A stretch of 64,000 nt of DNA. Source: Cryobacterium ruanii. Its GTDB lineage: Bacteria; Actinomycetota; Actinomycetes; Actinomycetales; Microbacteriaceae. The first letter of the stretch is position 1. Every line of letters starts with the position of its first letter. The stretch spans positions 163,587-227,586 of the forward strand of contig NZ_SOHK01000007.1 of NCBI RefSeq assembly GCF_004404055.1. The letters run 5' to 3'. The notes beneath the pieces are model-generated. The model did no database searches. It saw only the letters and a program-made list of their open reading frames with translations, and was not told the DNA's origin. This document shows, piece by piece, positions 16,529 through 25,504 of this stretch. The translations under genes and the position numbers were made by a program.

Positions 16529-18982
16529 TCAGGCCACCGATGAGTACGCGACGATGCCGCGGCGGATAGCGTCTATGGCTGAACGGGCGATCGGACCGAC
16601 TTGGGCGTCGCCGGCGATCGACAGCTGATCGAGCAGGTCGATGGTCTGTTTGGTCCAGCGCACAAAATCGCCGGCGGCCATCTCCGCTTCGTAGAGCACG
16701 TCGCTCAGGGACGAGCCGCGAGCCCACTTCCACATGGCCAGGCTGAGGCCTACCGCGAGTGGGTTGCTGCCGGGCAGTTTGTGGTCGCGTTCCAGGTCGT
16801 CGATGCGGCTCCACAGGTCTTGCGTTTCGTCGAGGGCCGGTCGGAATGGGCCCTTCGGCAGGTAGCGGGCGTCGATAAGTCCCTCTTCCCTGCGCGGCTC
16901 GAAAACGAGCGCGCAGGCCATCGCCGCGAGGCTCGCAGCATCGAGTTCCCTCCACAGGCCCCGGCGTAGGGACTCCGCGACGAGCAGATCCCGTTCGGCG
17001 TAGATGCGGCGCAGGATGCGTCCGCTCTCACTGAGCGTGACGGTACCGCTCGCATCGGACTCGAGGTAACCGTAGCCGAGGAGAACGTCGGTCACGCGGT
17101 CGAAAACGCGAGCGACGGCTCCGGTGCGCTGGGCGATTTGCTGGTTGAGGGCATCAGTTTGCCGCTTTAGTTTAAACCAGCGTTCAGCCCACCGGGAGTG
17201 TGCCTCCCGGTCGGGGCAGTGGTGGCAGCCGTGTGCCCGCATCTGCTTACGCAGGCCGGCCACCTCACGCTGGCGTTTGTCGTGCCCGCCGCGCAGGGAA
17301 TTGTCGGCCTTGGTTCCCTCGCGTTCCACCTCGGTCAGACGCCGACGAATCGACGAGTAGTACTCGAAATCGCCGAGGTGGCAGGTCATGCTGGTCTTGA
17401 AGCCGGCCAGGGATTCCTCTTGCTGACGCACCGAGCGGGCCAGGTCGACGACGGCGCGATCGGCCTGGAATTGAGCGAAAGAGGATTCGAGGACCCCCCG
17501 GGTGCGGGCAACGCCGAACTGGTCTATGAGGTTAACGGCCATGTTGTAGGTCGGCTTGAAACTCGAATTCAACGGATAGGTGCGCCGCGAAGCGAGCGAT
17601 GCCACGGCCTGGGGGTCGAGTCCCTGCGCCCACTGAATCACCGAATGGCCGAGGGTGTCGATTCCGCGGCGACCGGCCCGACCGGTCAGCTGGGTGTACT
17701 CCCCCGGTGTGATCGGTACACGAGCTTCCCCGTTGAACTTCTCGAGTTTGTCCAGAACGACGGTGCGGGCCGGCATGTTTATGCCGAGAGCGAGCGTTTC
17801 GGTGGCGAAGACGGCTTTGACGAGCTTCTTCTGGAACAGTTCTTCGACGACCTCTTTGAACGCGGGTAGAAGGCCGGCATGATGGGCTGCGACGCCACGT
17901 TCGAGCCCATCGAGCCATTCGAAGTAGCCGAGCACACCGAGGTCTTCGTCGAGCAGGGTGCGGCAACGATCGTCGACGATCTGACGAATTTCATCCCGCT
18001 CGTCTTGCTGCGTCAGACGAACCCCAGAGCGGAGTACCTGCCGCACAGCCTGATCGCAACCGACCCGGCTGAAGATAAAGAAGATGGCCGGAAGCAGATG
18101 CTTGCCGTCGAGCATGCGCACGATGTCGCCACGATCCATCCGGCCGGCGTCGAACTGTGGCCGTTGTTTGTCATGCCCCCGAAAACCGCCGGAACCGCCC
18201 CGCCGACGGCCGGAACCGCGGCCGCTTGCCGAGCGCCCGCCGGCGTGGGCCAGGCGAACGAGCTCTGGATTCACCCGATGCGTTCCAATCAGGCCGGTCG
18301 AATCGAACAGGTCGAGCATGTTGTTCTTGACGAGCACGTGTTGCTCGAGCGGGACGGGGCGCTCTTCGGACACGATCACATCGGTTTCACCGCGAACTGC
18401 CTGTAACCAGTCTCCGAATTCTTCCGCGTTCGATACCGTCGCGCTGAGCGACACCATGCGCACCGGCTGCGGCAAATGGATAATCACTTCTTCCCACACG
18501 GCTCCGCGAAAACGGTCGGCGAGGTAGTGCACCTCATCCATCACCACAAAGGCGAGTTCGGTCAGCAAATCGGAATTGGCGTACAGCATATTCCGGAGCA
18601 CTTCGGTCGTCATGACCACGATGCGTGCTCCCGGGTTGATGTTGCTGTCACCGGTGAGCAACCCCACTTGTTCCGCACCATACTCGGCAACGAATTCCTG
18701 GAACTTCTGGTTAGAGAGCGCCTTCATGGGGGCGGTGTAAAAAACTTTCGCGCGGGATTGTTGCATCGCCAGGTAGATGGCGAATTCAGCCACAATCGTC
18801 TTGCCGGCACCGGTCGGTGCGGCCACGAGCACACTGTTGCCGGCCTCCAGACAGGCGCAGGCCTCACGCTGGAAGGGATCGAGGTCGAATCGGAGGTCGT
18901 TTTCAAATGCGCGCAGCCGTGGCTGACCAGCTCGGGTGCGGGCGGCCGAATACCGTTCAGCCGCCGATTGCGTGTGCGTCAC
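16529..18982 (-). CDS. helY: Ski2-like RNA helicase HelY
   Basis: Superfamily-2 helicase of the Ski2/HelY type. Motif I is APTGAGKT (Lys61), motif II MDEVHYLADRFRG, motif III SATVSNAEEFGDW, and motif VI QLTGRAGRRGID; a long helical C-terminal domain follows. The open frame continues 129 codons upstream, but GTG 18982 with AAGGA four nt before it gives 817 residues and starts just ahead of the helicase core; the upstream part is an antisense shadow of tatC. In mycobacteria and other actinobacteria helY follows tatC, as here, 40 bp downstream. Confidence 0.92.
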   Translation of the reverse strand: MTHTQSAAERYSAARTRAGQPRLRAFENDLRFDLDPFQREACACLEAGNSVLVAAPTGAGKTIVAEFAIYLAMQQSRAKVFYTAPMKALSNQKFQEFVAEYGAEQVGLLTGDSNINPGARIVVMTTEVLRNMLYANSDLLTELAFVVMDEVHYLADRFRGAVWEEVIIHLPQPVRMVSLSATVSNAEEFGDWLQAVRGETDVIVSEERPVPLEQHVLVKNNMLDLFDSTGLIGTHRVNPELVRLAHAGGRSASGRGSGRRRGGSGGFRGHDKQRPQFDAGRMDRGDIVRMLDGKHLLPAIFFIFSRVGCDQAVRQVLRSGVRLTQQDERDEIRQIVDDRCRTLLDEDLGVLGYFEWLDGLERGVAAHHAGLLPAFKEVVEELFQKKLVKAVFATETLALGINMPARTVVLDKLEKFNGEARVPITPGEYTQLTGRAGRRGIDTLGHSVIQWAQGLDPQAVASLASRRTYPLNSSFKPTYNMAVNLIDQFGVARTRGVLESSFAQFQADRAVVDLARSVRQQEESLAGFKTSMTCHLGDFEYYSSIRRRLTEVEREGTKADNSLRGGHDKRQREVAGLRKQMRAHGCHHCPDREAHSRWAERWFKLKRQTDALNQQIAQRTGAVARVFDRVTDVLLGYGYLESDASGTVTLSESGRILRRIYAERDLLVAESLRRGLWRELDAASLAAMACALVFEPRREEGLIDARYLPKGPFRPALDETQDLWSRIDDLERDHKLPGSNPLAVGLSLAMWKWARGSSLSDVLYEAEMAAGDFVRWTKQTIDLLDQLSIAGDAQVGPIARSAIDAIRRGIVAYSSVA

Positions 18983-19022
18983 GTGATCCTTAACAGTTAC
19001 TACATTCGGGTCGCAGTTCAGA

Positions 19023-19817
19023 CTAGAGCGAGAGTTCCTTCTCGAACGCGAGCACTTTCTTAGCCGCTCGGCGATCGTGCAGCCACGCGATGCCGTAAGC
19101 GGCAAAGTACAACATGACCATGGGAATGGCCAGCAGGAACATAGACACGACGTCCGCGGCGGGGGTGGCGATCGCCGTGAAAAGCACGATGACGAGAATT
19201 GCGATCCGCCACGACTTAATGATCGACGCCGCGCTGATGACACCGGCGAAATTGAGCAGCACGATGAAAACCGGCAGGACGAAAGCGATACCGATCGCCA
19301 CGACGAGCTTGAGCACGAAGTCAAAATAGCCCTGAGCGTTGATGAACGCCGAATCCTCGGTCGGGGCAAATCCCGTCATGAGCTCGACGACGTGCGGCAG
19401 AACGATCCAACCGGCTGCGCAGCCAGCAAGAAATAAGGGAATGGCGGTGAAGAGAAACCCGAAGGTGTATTTCTTCTCGGTGCGGGTGAGCCCGGGAACA
19501 AGGAAGGCGAAGACCTGATACAGCCACACCGGGCTGGAAACTATCAAACCCACGTAGAGCGAGATCTTTAGTTTGAGGTCGAAAGCGCTCGTGATGTCGG
19601 GATAGTTGATCTGGGCGTTGCGATGCTGCGCGTTGATGATGGCGTAGATCGGTTCGCGCAGCTGATCCCAGACGAAATCTGACAGGAACCAACCGGCAAT
19701 AGCACCGATGAGCAGACCCGCGGCAGCTAGATACAGACGTTTGCGCAGTTCGATCAGATGCTGCCCGAGCGACATCTTTCCTGCTTCGGTCGCACTTCGT
19801 CGGGCGCGGACCGCCAC
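19023..19817 (-). CDS. tatC: Sec-independent protein translocase TatC
   Basis: Receptor of the twin-arginine translocase. Six membrane helices are recognisable, with the conserved N-terminal MSLGQHLIELRKRL motif at residues 15-28 and a short C-terminal basic tail. 264 residues from GTG 19817. The gene begins 4 bp after the tatA stop, so both are made from one message. No tatB is adjacent, which is common in actinobacterial loci where tatB lies elsewhere. Confidence 0.96.
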   Translation of the reverse strand: MAVRARRSATEAGKMSLGQHLIELRKRLYLAAAGLLIGAIAGWFLSDFVWDQLREPIYAIINAQHRNAQINYPDITSAFDLKLKISLYVGLIVSSPVWLYQVFAFLVPGLTRTEKKYTFGFLFTAIPLFLAGCAAGWIVLPHVVELMTGFAPTEDSAFINAQGYFDFVLKLVVAIGIAFVLPVFIVLLNFAGVISAASIIKSWRIAILVIVLFTAIATPAADVVSMFLLAIPMVMLYFAAYGIAWLHDRRAAKKVLAFEKELSL

Positions 19818-19821
19818 GAGG

Positions 19822-20079
19822 CTAGGGCTTTACGGCGGGGTCAGCTGGACCGGTCGCCGACGGGCCGGACGGCTTTGGTACGTCGTCGTCCTTGGGACTC
19901 GTGGACCGGGCCGGTGCGTTGGGATCCGGATCGACGGAATCGTTCTTGATCTCGCTCTTGAAGATCTTCATAGACTGTCCCAAACTTCGAGCGAGTCCGG
20001 GAAGCTTGGGCGCACCAAAAAGAAGCAGGACGACGACGAGGATGATGAGGAAATGCCATCCGGTCAGGTTTTGCAGCAT
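19822..20079 (-). CDS. tatA: Sec-independent protein translocase TatA
   Basis: Pore-forming Tat subunit of 85 residues: a single N-terminal membrane helix (residues 7-20), a hinge FGAPKLPGLA, an amphipathic helix rich in Lys (SMKIFKSEIKN), and an acidic/proline-rich tail. ATG 20079 is preceded by AGAGGA. It precedes tatC, and follows the pafBC fusion and one small membrane-protein gene, the order seen in other actinobacteria. Confidence 0.95.
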   Translation of the reverse strand: MLQNLTGWHFLIILVVVLLLFGAPKLPGLARSLGQSMKIFKSEIKNDSVDPDPNAPARSTSPKDDDVPKPSGPSATGPADPAVKP

Positions 20080-20097
20080 GAGGGTGAGTCCTCTGTG

Positions 20098-20424
20098 TTA
20101 GCGGGTGTCGTAGCGAGCGGTTCGCATCAGTTTACCCCGCACGATCAGCCTATCGCGACGCAGTTGGCGCCGATGGGTTCGTTCCGCTCGATGCTGCTCG
20201 ACATTGTGCAGCAGCACCGCCGAATCAGCGAACACGGCCGAGCCGAACGAAGACGTGGCGGTCGACAGATCGAAATCGATTGCGGAGACCTGATCACTCA
20301 GGAATTCCAGGGCCTGCAGGGTGCCACGAGCCTTACGATACAGTGCAACGGCAAACCAGCCGAGAACGGCGCACAGGCCGAGCGTCAAAACGCACCAGAT
20401 GAGCAGCCACGACCACCACGGCAT
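20098..20424 (-). CDS. small single-pass membrane protein, unknown
   Basis: Not recognised by family. The 108 residues comprise one N-terminal membrane helix (residues 4-27, WSWLLIWCVLTLGLC), a helical stretch, and a strongly basic C-terminus (AERTHRRQLRRDRL). It begins 3 bp after the pafBC stop and ends 18 bp before tatA, so it must be in the same transcription unit. Topology suggests an N-out or N-in anchor with a cytoplasmic basic tail; function unknown. Confidence 0.75.
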   Translation of the reverse strand: MPWWSWLLIWCVLTLGLCAVLGWFAVALYRKARGTLQALEFLSDQVSAIDFDLSTATSSFGSAVFADSAVLLHNVEQHRAERTHRRQLRRDRLIVRGKLMRTARYDTR

Positions 20425-20427
20425 TCG

Positions 20428-22581
20428 CTAGTCCTTGCCCGGCATTGGCTCGGCAGCGGCGTACTGCGCGAGTCCGGCTGCGGCCCAATCGGCCACAACC
20501 TGCCTCGCTTCGGCCGGTTCGAGAACGGTGACGATTCCGGCGAGGCCGGTGACGAGGCGTTTGAGTGCGTGGGTATGAGCGACGCGCAGGGTGGTGCGGG
20601 TGCGGACACCCGAGCCGACGGGCTCGGATCGTTCGGGTCGATAGTCGGACAGCAGCGGCAAGGCGGCGGTCGCGAGCTCAAGTCGAACGTCGATATCGTC
20701 GGTTGATGCCTGGAACAGGGTGTCGGGCAGCAGCAAGTCGGCGGGGTGTGTGCTGCGCGGCGCTGCCGTGACTAGTGGGTTGCTCATGCGGTCCAGACGG
20801 AAGGTACGTACGGCCTCACGGAGGTGACACCACCCGCGCAGATACCAATCGCTGTCAACGGATTCAATGCGCAACGGGTCGACAAGTCGGTGTTCCTGGC
20901 AACCGCGAGCATTGAGATAGTCGAACTCGACCTGCATCCCCGTGGTGAGAGCCGTCTGCACGACTTCGCGGGTTGCATCGGCATCGCGCTGCGCAACGGC
21001 GACCTGCGTGGGCGGCGCCGATGCGCCGCGGGTCAACTTGGCCATGAGCGATGCGATGGCGTCGGTGTCGGCGTTGTTGGGCAGCGCGGACAAGTACTGC
21101 AGGCCGGCGATGAGCGCCGCGGCTTCGCGGGCCGAAAATCGTGGTGAATCGTCGATGGCGACCTGATGCGTGAGGACGATCCGATCGTTAGTCTCGAATT
21201 CGTCCCACAAAATATCGAACAGGTCGCCGTGCAGGTACTGGCGCGTTTCCCCGGGAATGCCGGACAAGGCGATCAAGTTGACCAGGCCACGTACCCGCTC
21301 CGGAGACAGTCCGAAGTGCACGGCTACCTCGGAGACAGTGACCCGCCCCTGATCGATGAGGTACGGAACGAGAGAGAGCAGGAGGGTGAGCTGGTCACCG
21401 GCCACCCGCGGCTGGGTATCCGGTTTGGTCTTCGCTTCTCGCAACGGGGGTGTTCGCCGGCGCATTGTGCGCCCCGGCGAGGTGACCGGAAGCGCGTTGG
21501 CGTGAGCGTCCCGGGCTGCGACGAGTCGATCTCGCACCGCGCTGCGCAAGGCTAGCGGGCTGTCGACGAACACTTCCGGACCGAATCCGGCCAACTCGTC
21601 GGCGAGGATGTTCAGGTCGGTGAAGTGCAGGGTACGCTCAAACTCAGTCGACTCGTCGGCCCTAAGGTTGGCCGTTCCTTGCCTGGCGCCGAGGCGCACG
21701 GCAGCGTCGGAGCCTGGCTGTACGACAACGCGCGCAGCATTGCCGACCCACAGGGTATCTAGCTCGGCGAGAGCCCGCACGCTGTCGGTCGTGCCGTTGA
21801 CACGGCTGATCATTTCGTCGGTAGCGCCGTCACTGACCGGAGCCGGAATCGGATGGGGCACGACCGCGATAGTGCCGACGATGCGTGCCAGGAGGAACGT
21901 GCGCGGCGCGTGAACGGCCTCATCCATGGCGTACAAGTGCCAGCGGCCGTCATGTTGCACGATCGCGCGCGGAGCAACCACCCGACGTGCCGGTTTGGTC
22001 TCCCCCGGCTTGAGGTATAGGAAAGCGACAACCTGCGCCCGGTCCAGGGCTTTGCTCAGTGGTTCGAAGCTCTGGTCTTTGGTACGAAGCAAGGGTGCAT
22101 AGCCGAGAACCGGTTCGCTCGATTCAACTCCGAGAGAGTTCAACTTCATCAGGGCTCGGCGGGATTCACCCGACAACGATCCTTCCCGCCAGACCGTTCC
22201 GGCCAGTTTGAGCAGGGACACCTCGTCGGGAGTAAAGGTCACATCGGACGGCAGATCGTAAAGTCCCTTCGGGATTCGATACCGCAGGAAGTGATTGCTG
22301 CCCGGATCGTCCGGGGGCTCGATGGTCTCCAGCGGAATGCCCAGCTCGCGGATATCGTCCTTGTCGCGCTCAAATTGGCGTTCCAGGCTCTCGTTGGAGC
22401 CGCCCGACGCGTACCGCTGGCGATACCCCTGTACGTTCGCCAGGATGTCGGCCTTGGTCAGCCCCGATTCCGTGGCGACAAGGGCCAGCACCAGATTGAA
22501 GAGCCGCTCGGGCGCGGTGACCGGCGTCGGCTTGCTCTCGCTCGGGCGTTCCACGGGTGCAGGCCCCGGCTGGCTTGGCAT
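20428..22581 (-). CDS. pafBC: fused PafB-PafC WYL-domain transcriptional regulator
   Basis: Activator of the LexA/RecA-independent DNA-damage response in actinobacteria. One 717-residue polypeptide holds two similar halves, each a winged-helix DNA-binding region followed by a WYL domain: residues about 20-330 (VVAFLYLKPGE, RTFLLARI) and about 390-717 (MQVEFDYLNARG, RTFRLDRM). In mycobacteria these are two proteins, PafB and PafC; fusions are known in other actinobacteria. A polar linker with basic residues joins them. The gene keeps its place before tatAC-helY although pafA and the proteasome genes are not beside it. Confidence 0.92.
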   Translation of the reverse strand: MPSQPGPAPVERPSESKPTPVTAPERLFNLVLALVATESGLTKADILANVQGYRQRYASGGSNESLERQFERDKDDIRELGIPLETIEPPDDPGSNHFLRYRIPKGLYDLPSDVTFTPDEVSLLKLAGTVWREGSLSGESRRALMKLNSLGVESSEPVLGYAPLLRTKDQSFEPLSKALDRAQVVAFLYLKPGETKPARRVVAPRAIVQHDGRWHLYAMDEAVHAPRTFLLARIVGTIAVVPHPIPAPVSDGATDEMISRVNGTTDSVRALAELDTLWVGNAARVVVQPGSDAAVRLGARQGTANLRADESTEFERTLHFTDLNILADELAGFGPEVFVDSPLALRSAVRDRLVAARDAHANALPVTSPGRTMRRRTPPLREAKTKPDTQPRVAGDQLTLLLSLVPYLIDQGRVTVSEVAVHFGLSPERVRGLVNLIALSGIPGETRQYLHGDLFDILWDEFETNDRIVLTHQVAIDDSPRFSAREAAALIAGLQYLSALPNNADTDAIASLMAKLTRGASAPPTQVAVAQRDADATREVVQTALTTGMQVEFDYLNARGCQEHRLVDPLRIESVDSDWYLRGWCHLREAVRTFRLDRMSNPLVTAAPRSTHPADLLLPDTLFQASTDDIDVRLELATAALPLLSDYRPERSEPVGSGVRTRTTLRVAHTHALKRLVTGLAGIVTVLEPAEARQVVADWAAAGLAQYAAAEPMPGKD

Positions 22582-22596
22582 CGAGGTGCGGCCGAT

Positions 22597-23541
22597 TCAG
22601 TTGACGCCGAGAATATCGACGACGAAGATGAGCGTGGAACCGGCCGGGATGGAAGCCGTTGCAGTGTCTCGGTAGCCCTGGTCGGGCGGAATAACGGCGA
22701 CGATCTGCGAGCCGACCGTCTGTCCGATGAGTGATGTCGCCAGACCGGTGATGACTCCGTTGGGAACGATTTGGGTGGGCGCGCCGTCGGTCCAGGTCGA
22801 TGACACAACCTTTTTGTCTTTCCAGAGCACGCCGATGAGGTTCACCACGACGTTCGAATCCTCCACGACCTTTTGTCCGGCGCCCTTTTTCAACACACCG
22901 ACTTCGAGGGTGGTCGGTGCGTCACCGCTGGGCACGACAACGCCCGGAACGCCGTTTTCGTCGAGCACCACAGCGGGTAGGCCATTTGCGACCGTCTGGT
23001 CCACACCGTCTGCGCGGGGTAGAAAGGCCTTGACGACGTCGACGACGACGACGAGGGTGTCCGTGGCTGCAATACCCGCGGGTTGAGTGTCTGCACCCGC
23101 GAACCCATCGTCGGGCGCTACGACGATCACGACGCGCTCACCGACGCGGGCGCAGAGGAGCCCGTCCGTAATCCCGGTGATATCGGCGCCATTCAGCAGG
23201 AACAAGGGCACATTGGCTTCATCGTAGGCCCCCTGCGCGATGACATTGCCGTTTGTTCCGTTGTAAATATTGATCTCGGCAGAGATCAACTGGCCGGCCA
23301 CGAGATTGTCCCCCGAACCCGCGATGATTTCGCTGCGCTGGGTGGTGGCTGACTTCAGCGGCGTCGGAAAGTTCACGTCGGGGGCGGTACCGAAGTCACC
23401 CGTGGCCGAGACCAGTTCTGATGCTGCACCCGACGTGGTCGTCGTCTCGCAGGACGCTTGGGCGGTGCCGGGGCTGGCACAGGCCGTCAGTGCCGTCATC
23501 ACGAGGCCGGCGGTGATGATCAGCGCGGATGCTTTGCGCAC
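22597..23541 (-). CDS. FKBP-type peptidyl-prolyl isomerase lipoprotein, tandem domains
   Basis: Secreted prolyl isomerase/chaperone anchored as a lipoprotein. A signal peptide of about 20 residues ends in the lipobox LTAC. Two FKBP-like modules follow: one around GQLISAEINIYNGT to DTLVVVVDVV, the second from QKVVEDSNVVVNLIG to STLIFVVDIL, the second closer to consensus. GTG 23541 after AGAAGGA gives 314 residues; a TTG five codons earlier is in frame. The gene lies between trmI and pafBC, exactly where proteasome genes sit in relatives. Confidence 0.87.
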   Translation of the reverse strand: MRKASALIITAGLVMTALTACASPGTAQASCETTTTSGAASELVSATGDFGTAPDVNFPTPLKSATTQRSEIIAGSGDNLVAGQLISAEINIYNGTNGNVIAQGAYDEANVPLFLLNGADITGITDGLLCARVGERVVIVVAPDDGFAGADTQPAGIAATDTLVVVVDVVKAFLPRADGVDQTVANGLPAVVLDENGVPGVVVPSGDAPTTLEVGVLKKGAGQKVVEDSNVVVNLIGVLWKDKKVVSSTWTDGAPTQIVPNGVITGLATSLIGQTVGSQIVAVIPPDQGYRDTATASIPAGSTLIFVVDILGVN

Positions 23542-23659
23542 GAGTCCTTCTTTCAATACGGGGTTGCTGCAGTACAGGTCTGCTGCGCGGGGTGAGGAGT
23601 GTGGGGTGCCCGCATGGTTGCGAGTTCGGCCTACTACAACCGAGGGGCCGGAGCCTATC

Positions 23660-24661
23660 CTAACCGGCGTCGAAGTCTCGAGCCTTGGAAAGCCCTGCGC
23701 TCGTTCCGGCCGCCCGCACGCGTTTGCGCATGACCTTCGCGCTCACATTGCGCTCGCCGAGCGCTCCGGGGGTCCAGGCTTCGACATCGGCGTCGCTGAA
23801 GTCTGTCTTCGACGGGCGTCGCTTCAGCTCGGGAAGAATCGTGTCTGGGGCCAATCGGCGCGCAGTGATGAGGAAGCCGGTATGGCCGATCATGCGGTGG
23901 TCCGGCCGCACGGCCAGTCCCTCCACGTGCCAGCCACGGATCATCGTTTCGTTGGAATCCGGATTGGTGTAAGAACCGGTACCGCGGATAGCCTCGGCCA
24001 CGCGGGACAGCTGGGTGACCGTGGCCACGTAGCACAGCAGCACTCCGCCAGGCTTGAGCGCATCGGAGACCGCACTGAGGCATTCCCACGGCGCCAGCAT
24101 GTCGAGAACGACCCGGTCGACGCTCTGCGCCGGCAGCGTATCAGGCAGCGTCTCGGCGAGGTCACCGAGCGTGATCGTCCAGTTCTGTGGGTCGCTTCCA
24201 AGGAAAGTGGCGATATTGTCACGCGCGACATCGGCGAATTCCTCGCGCCGTTCGAAGGATGCGAGGCGGCCGGCCGGCCCGATCGCGCGCAGCAGCCAGA
24301 GCGACAGCGCCCCCGAACCGACGCCGGCTTCGACAACCGTTGCACCGGGGAAAATATCGGCCTGGGCGAGAATCTGCGCAGCGTCCTTGGGATAGATGAT
24401 GGCGGCCCCGCGCGGCATGCTCATCACGAAGTCCACGAGCAGCGGACGCAGCGCGAGATGTTCCACACCAACATTGTTGGTGACGACCGACCCGTCGGGC
24501 TGCCCAATGATGTCATCGTGCGCGAGGATGCCGCGATGGGTGTGAAAGGTGAGGCCCTCCTGAAGCGTGATGGTATTCATCCGCCCCTTGGGCCCGGTGA
24601 GTTGCACACGGTCGCCGACGCGAAAAGGCCCGCTATTTTGAATGACCTGGCTATTGCTCAT
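23660..24661 (-). CDS. trmI: tRNA (adenine-58-N1)-methyltransferase
   Basis: SAM-dependent enzyme that makes m1A58 in the T-loop of tRNAs. The N-terminal beta domain is followed by VVEAGVGSGALSLWLL (SAM motif I), VVLDMLAPWE (motif IV), and a C-terminal catalytic region, the arrangement of Rv2118c. 333 residues from ATG 24661, which overlaps the HAD gene stop by 4 bp (ATGA), showing coupling. The longer upstream frame lies inside the HAD gene and is rejected. In proteasome-bearing actinobacteria trmI stands next to mpa. Confidence 0.94.
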   Translation of the reverse strand: MSNSQVIQNSGPFRVGDRVQLTGPKGRMNTITLQEGLTFHTHRGILAHDDIIGQPDGSVVTNNVGVEHLALRPLLVDFVMSMPRGAAIIYPKDAAQILAQADIFPGATVVEAGVGSGALSLWLLRAIGPAGRLASFERREEFADVARDNIATFLGSDPQNWTITLGDLAETLPDTLPAQSVDRVVLDMLAPWECLSAVSDALKPGGVLLCYVATVTQLSRVAEAIRGTGSYTNPDSNETMIRGWHVEGLAVRPDHRMIGHTGFLITARRLAPDTILPELKRRPSKTDFSDADVEAWTPGALGERNVSAKVMRKRVRAAGTSAGLSKARDFDAG

Positions 24662-25446
24662 GCGAGTGGTGCGCTTTCGTTTCGGGCGTATCCGGTGGGG
24701 GCGAGAGAAGGAATGGGGAGGACCGATTCGGAACGCGTCGACGGGCGGTACAGCGCCGCGATGTCGTGGATGGTGCGCCCCGCGAGGGTCGGCCAACGCG
24801 TGTAGGACACGCTCTCCGGAAGGTCGATCTGGTGGGGAACGGCGATGGTGATGGTACCGGCAGCAACAGCGGATGTGACGCCCGGCACGGAATCCTCGAT
24901 CGCAATGCAGTCCCTCGGGTCGACACCGAGGCGCTCTGCGGCGACCAGGTACGGATCCGGGTGCGGCTTGCTGTTGGCGACCATATCGCCGGCGACGACA
25001 ACATCGAAAGCAACGAAATCCATGAGGTCGATGATCTGGCGGGCCATGCGCTCAACTGACATGGTTACGAGCGCGGTCGGAACGCCGGCAGCTTTCAGCT
25101 CCTGCAGCAGCTCACGTGATCCGGGACGCCAGGGGATCCCGTGTTGACCCAGTTGCTCCTGCACGCGATCGGTGAGGCGAGCCACGATGGCATCCGGCGA
25201 GAGATCCACGCCTCGGGATTGCAGAATCGTCGCGGAATTCCACAGTCCGGAGCCGACGAGCAACATGCCGTCGTCCTGGGTCCACACCCCTCCAAACTCG
25301 GAAACGAGCTCGGTTTCCGCTTGCATCCAGTAAGGTTCGGTGTCGACGATTGTGCCGTCCATATCCCAGAGGACGGCGGCAGGCAGAAAAGCGGGCGTGG
25401 GCAGGGGTAGCGGAAAAACATTCACGGGGTTCAAGTGTAGGGCCAC
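24658..25446 (-). CDS. HAD-family phosphatase, beta-phosphoglucomutase-like
   Basis: Cytoplasmic phosphohydrolase or phosphomutase of the HAD superfamily, cap type I. The nucleophile motif is LWDMDGTIVDTEPYW (Asp28/Asp30), motif II VTMS, motif III Lys in SKPHPDPYL, and motif IV IEDSVPGVTSA. 262 residues from GTG 25446 with AAGGA six nt upstream. It overlaps trmI by 4 bp and is divergent from the PAC2 gene. The substrate cannot be told from sequence. Confidence 0.88.
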   Translation of the reverse strand: MALHLNPVNVFPLPLPTPAFLPAAVLWDMDGTIVDTEPYWMQAETELVSEFGGVWTQDDGMLLVGSGLWNSATILQSRGVDLSPDAIVARLTDRVQEQLGQHGIPWRPGSRELLQELKAAGVPTALVTMSVERMARQIIDLMDFVAFDVVVAGDMVANSKPHPDPYLVAAERLGVDPRDCIAIEDSVPGVTSAVAAGTITIAVPHQIDLPESVSYTRWPTLAGRTIHDIAALYRPSTRSESVLPIPSLAPTGYARNESAPLA

Positions 25447-25504
25447 CGCCTATCCTTGATTGAGGCCATCCACTCGGAGGCCGGAGGAATTGAGGACATA
25501 CACG

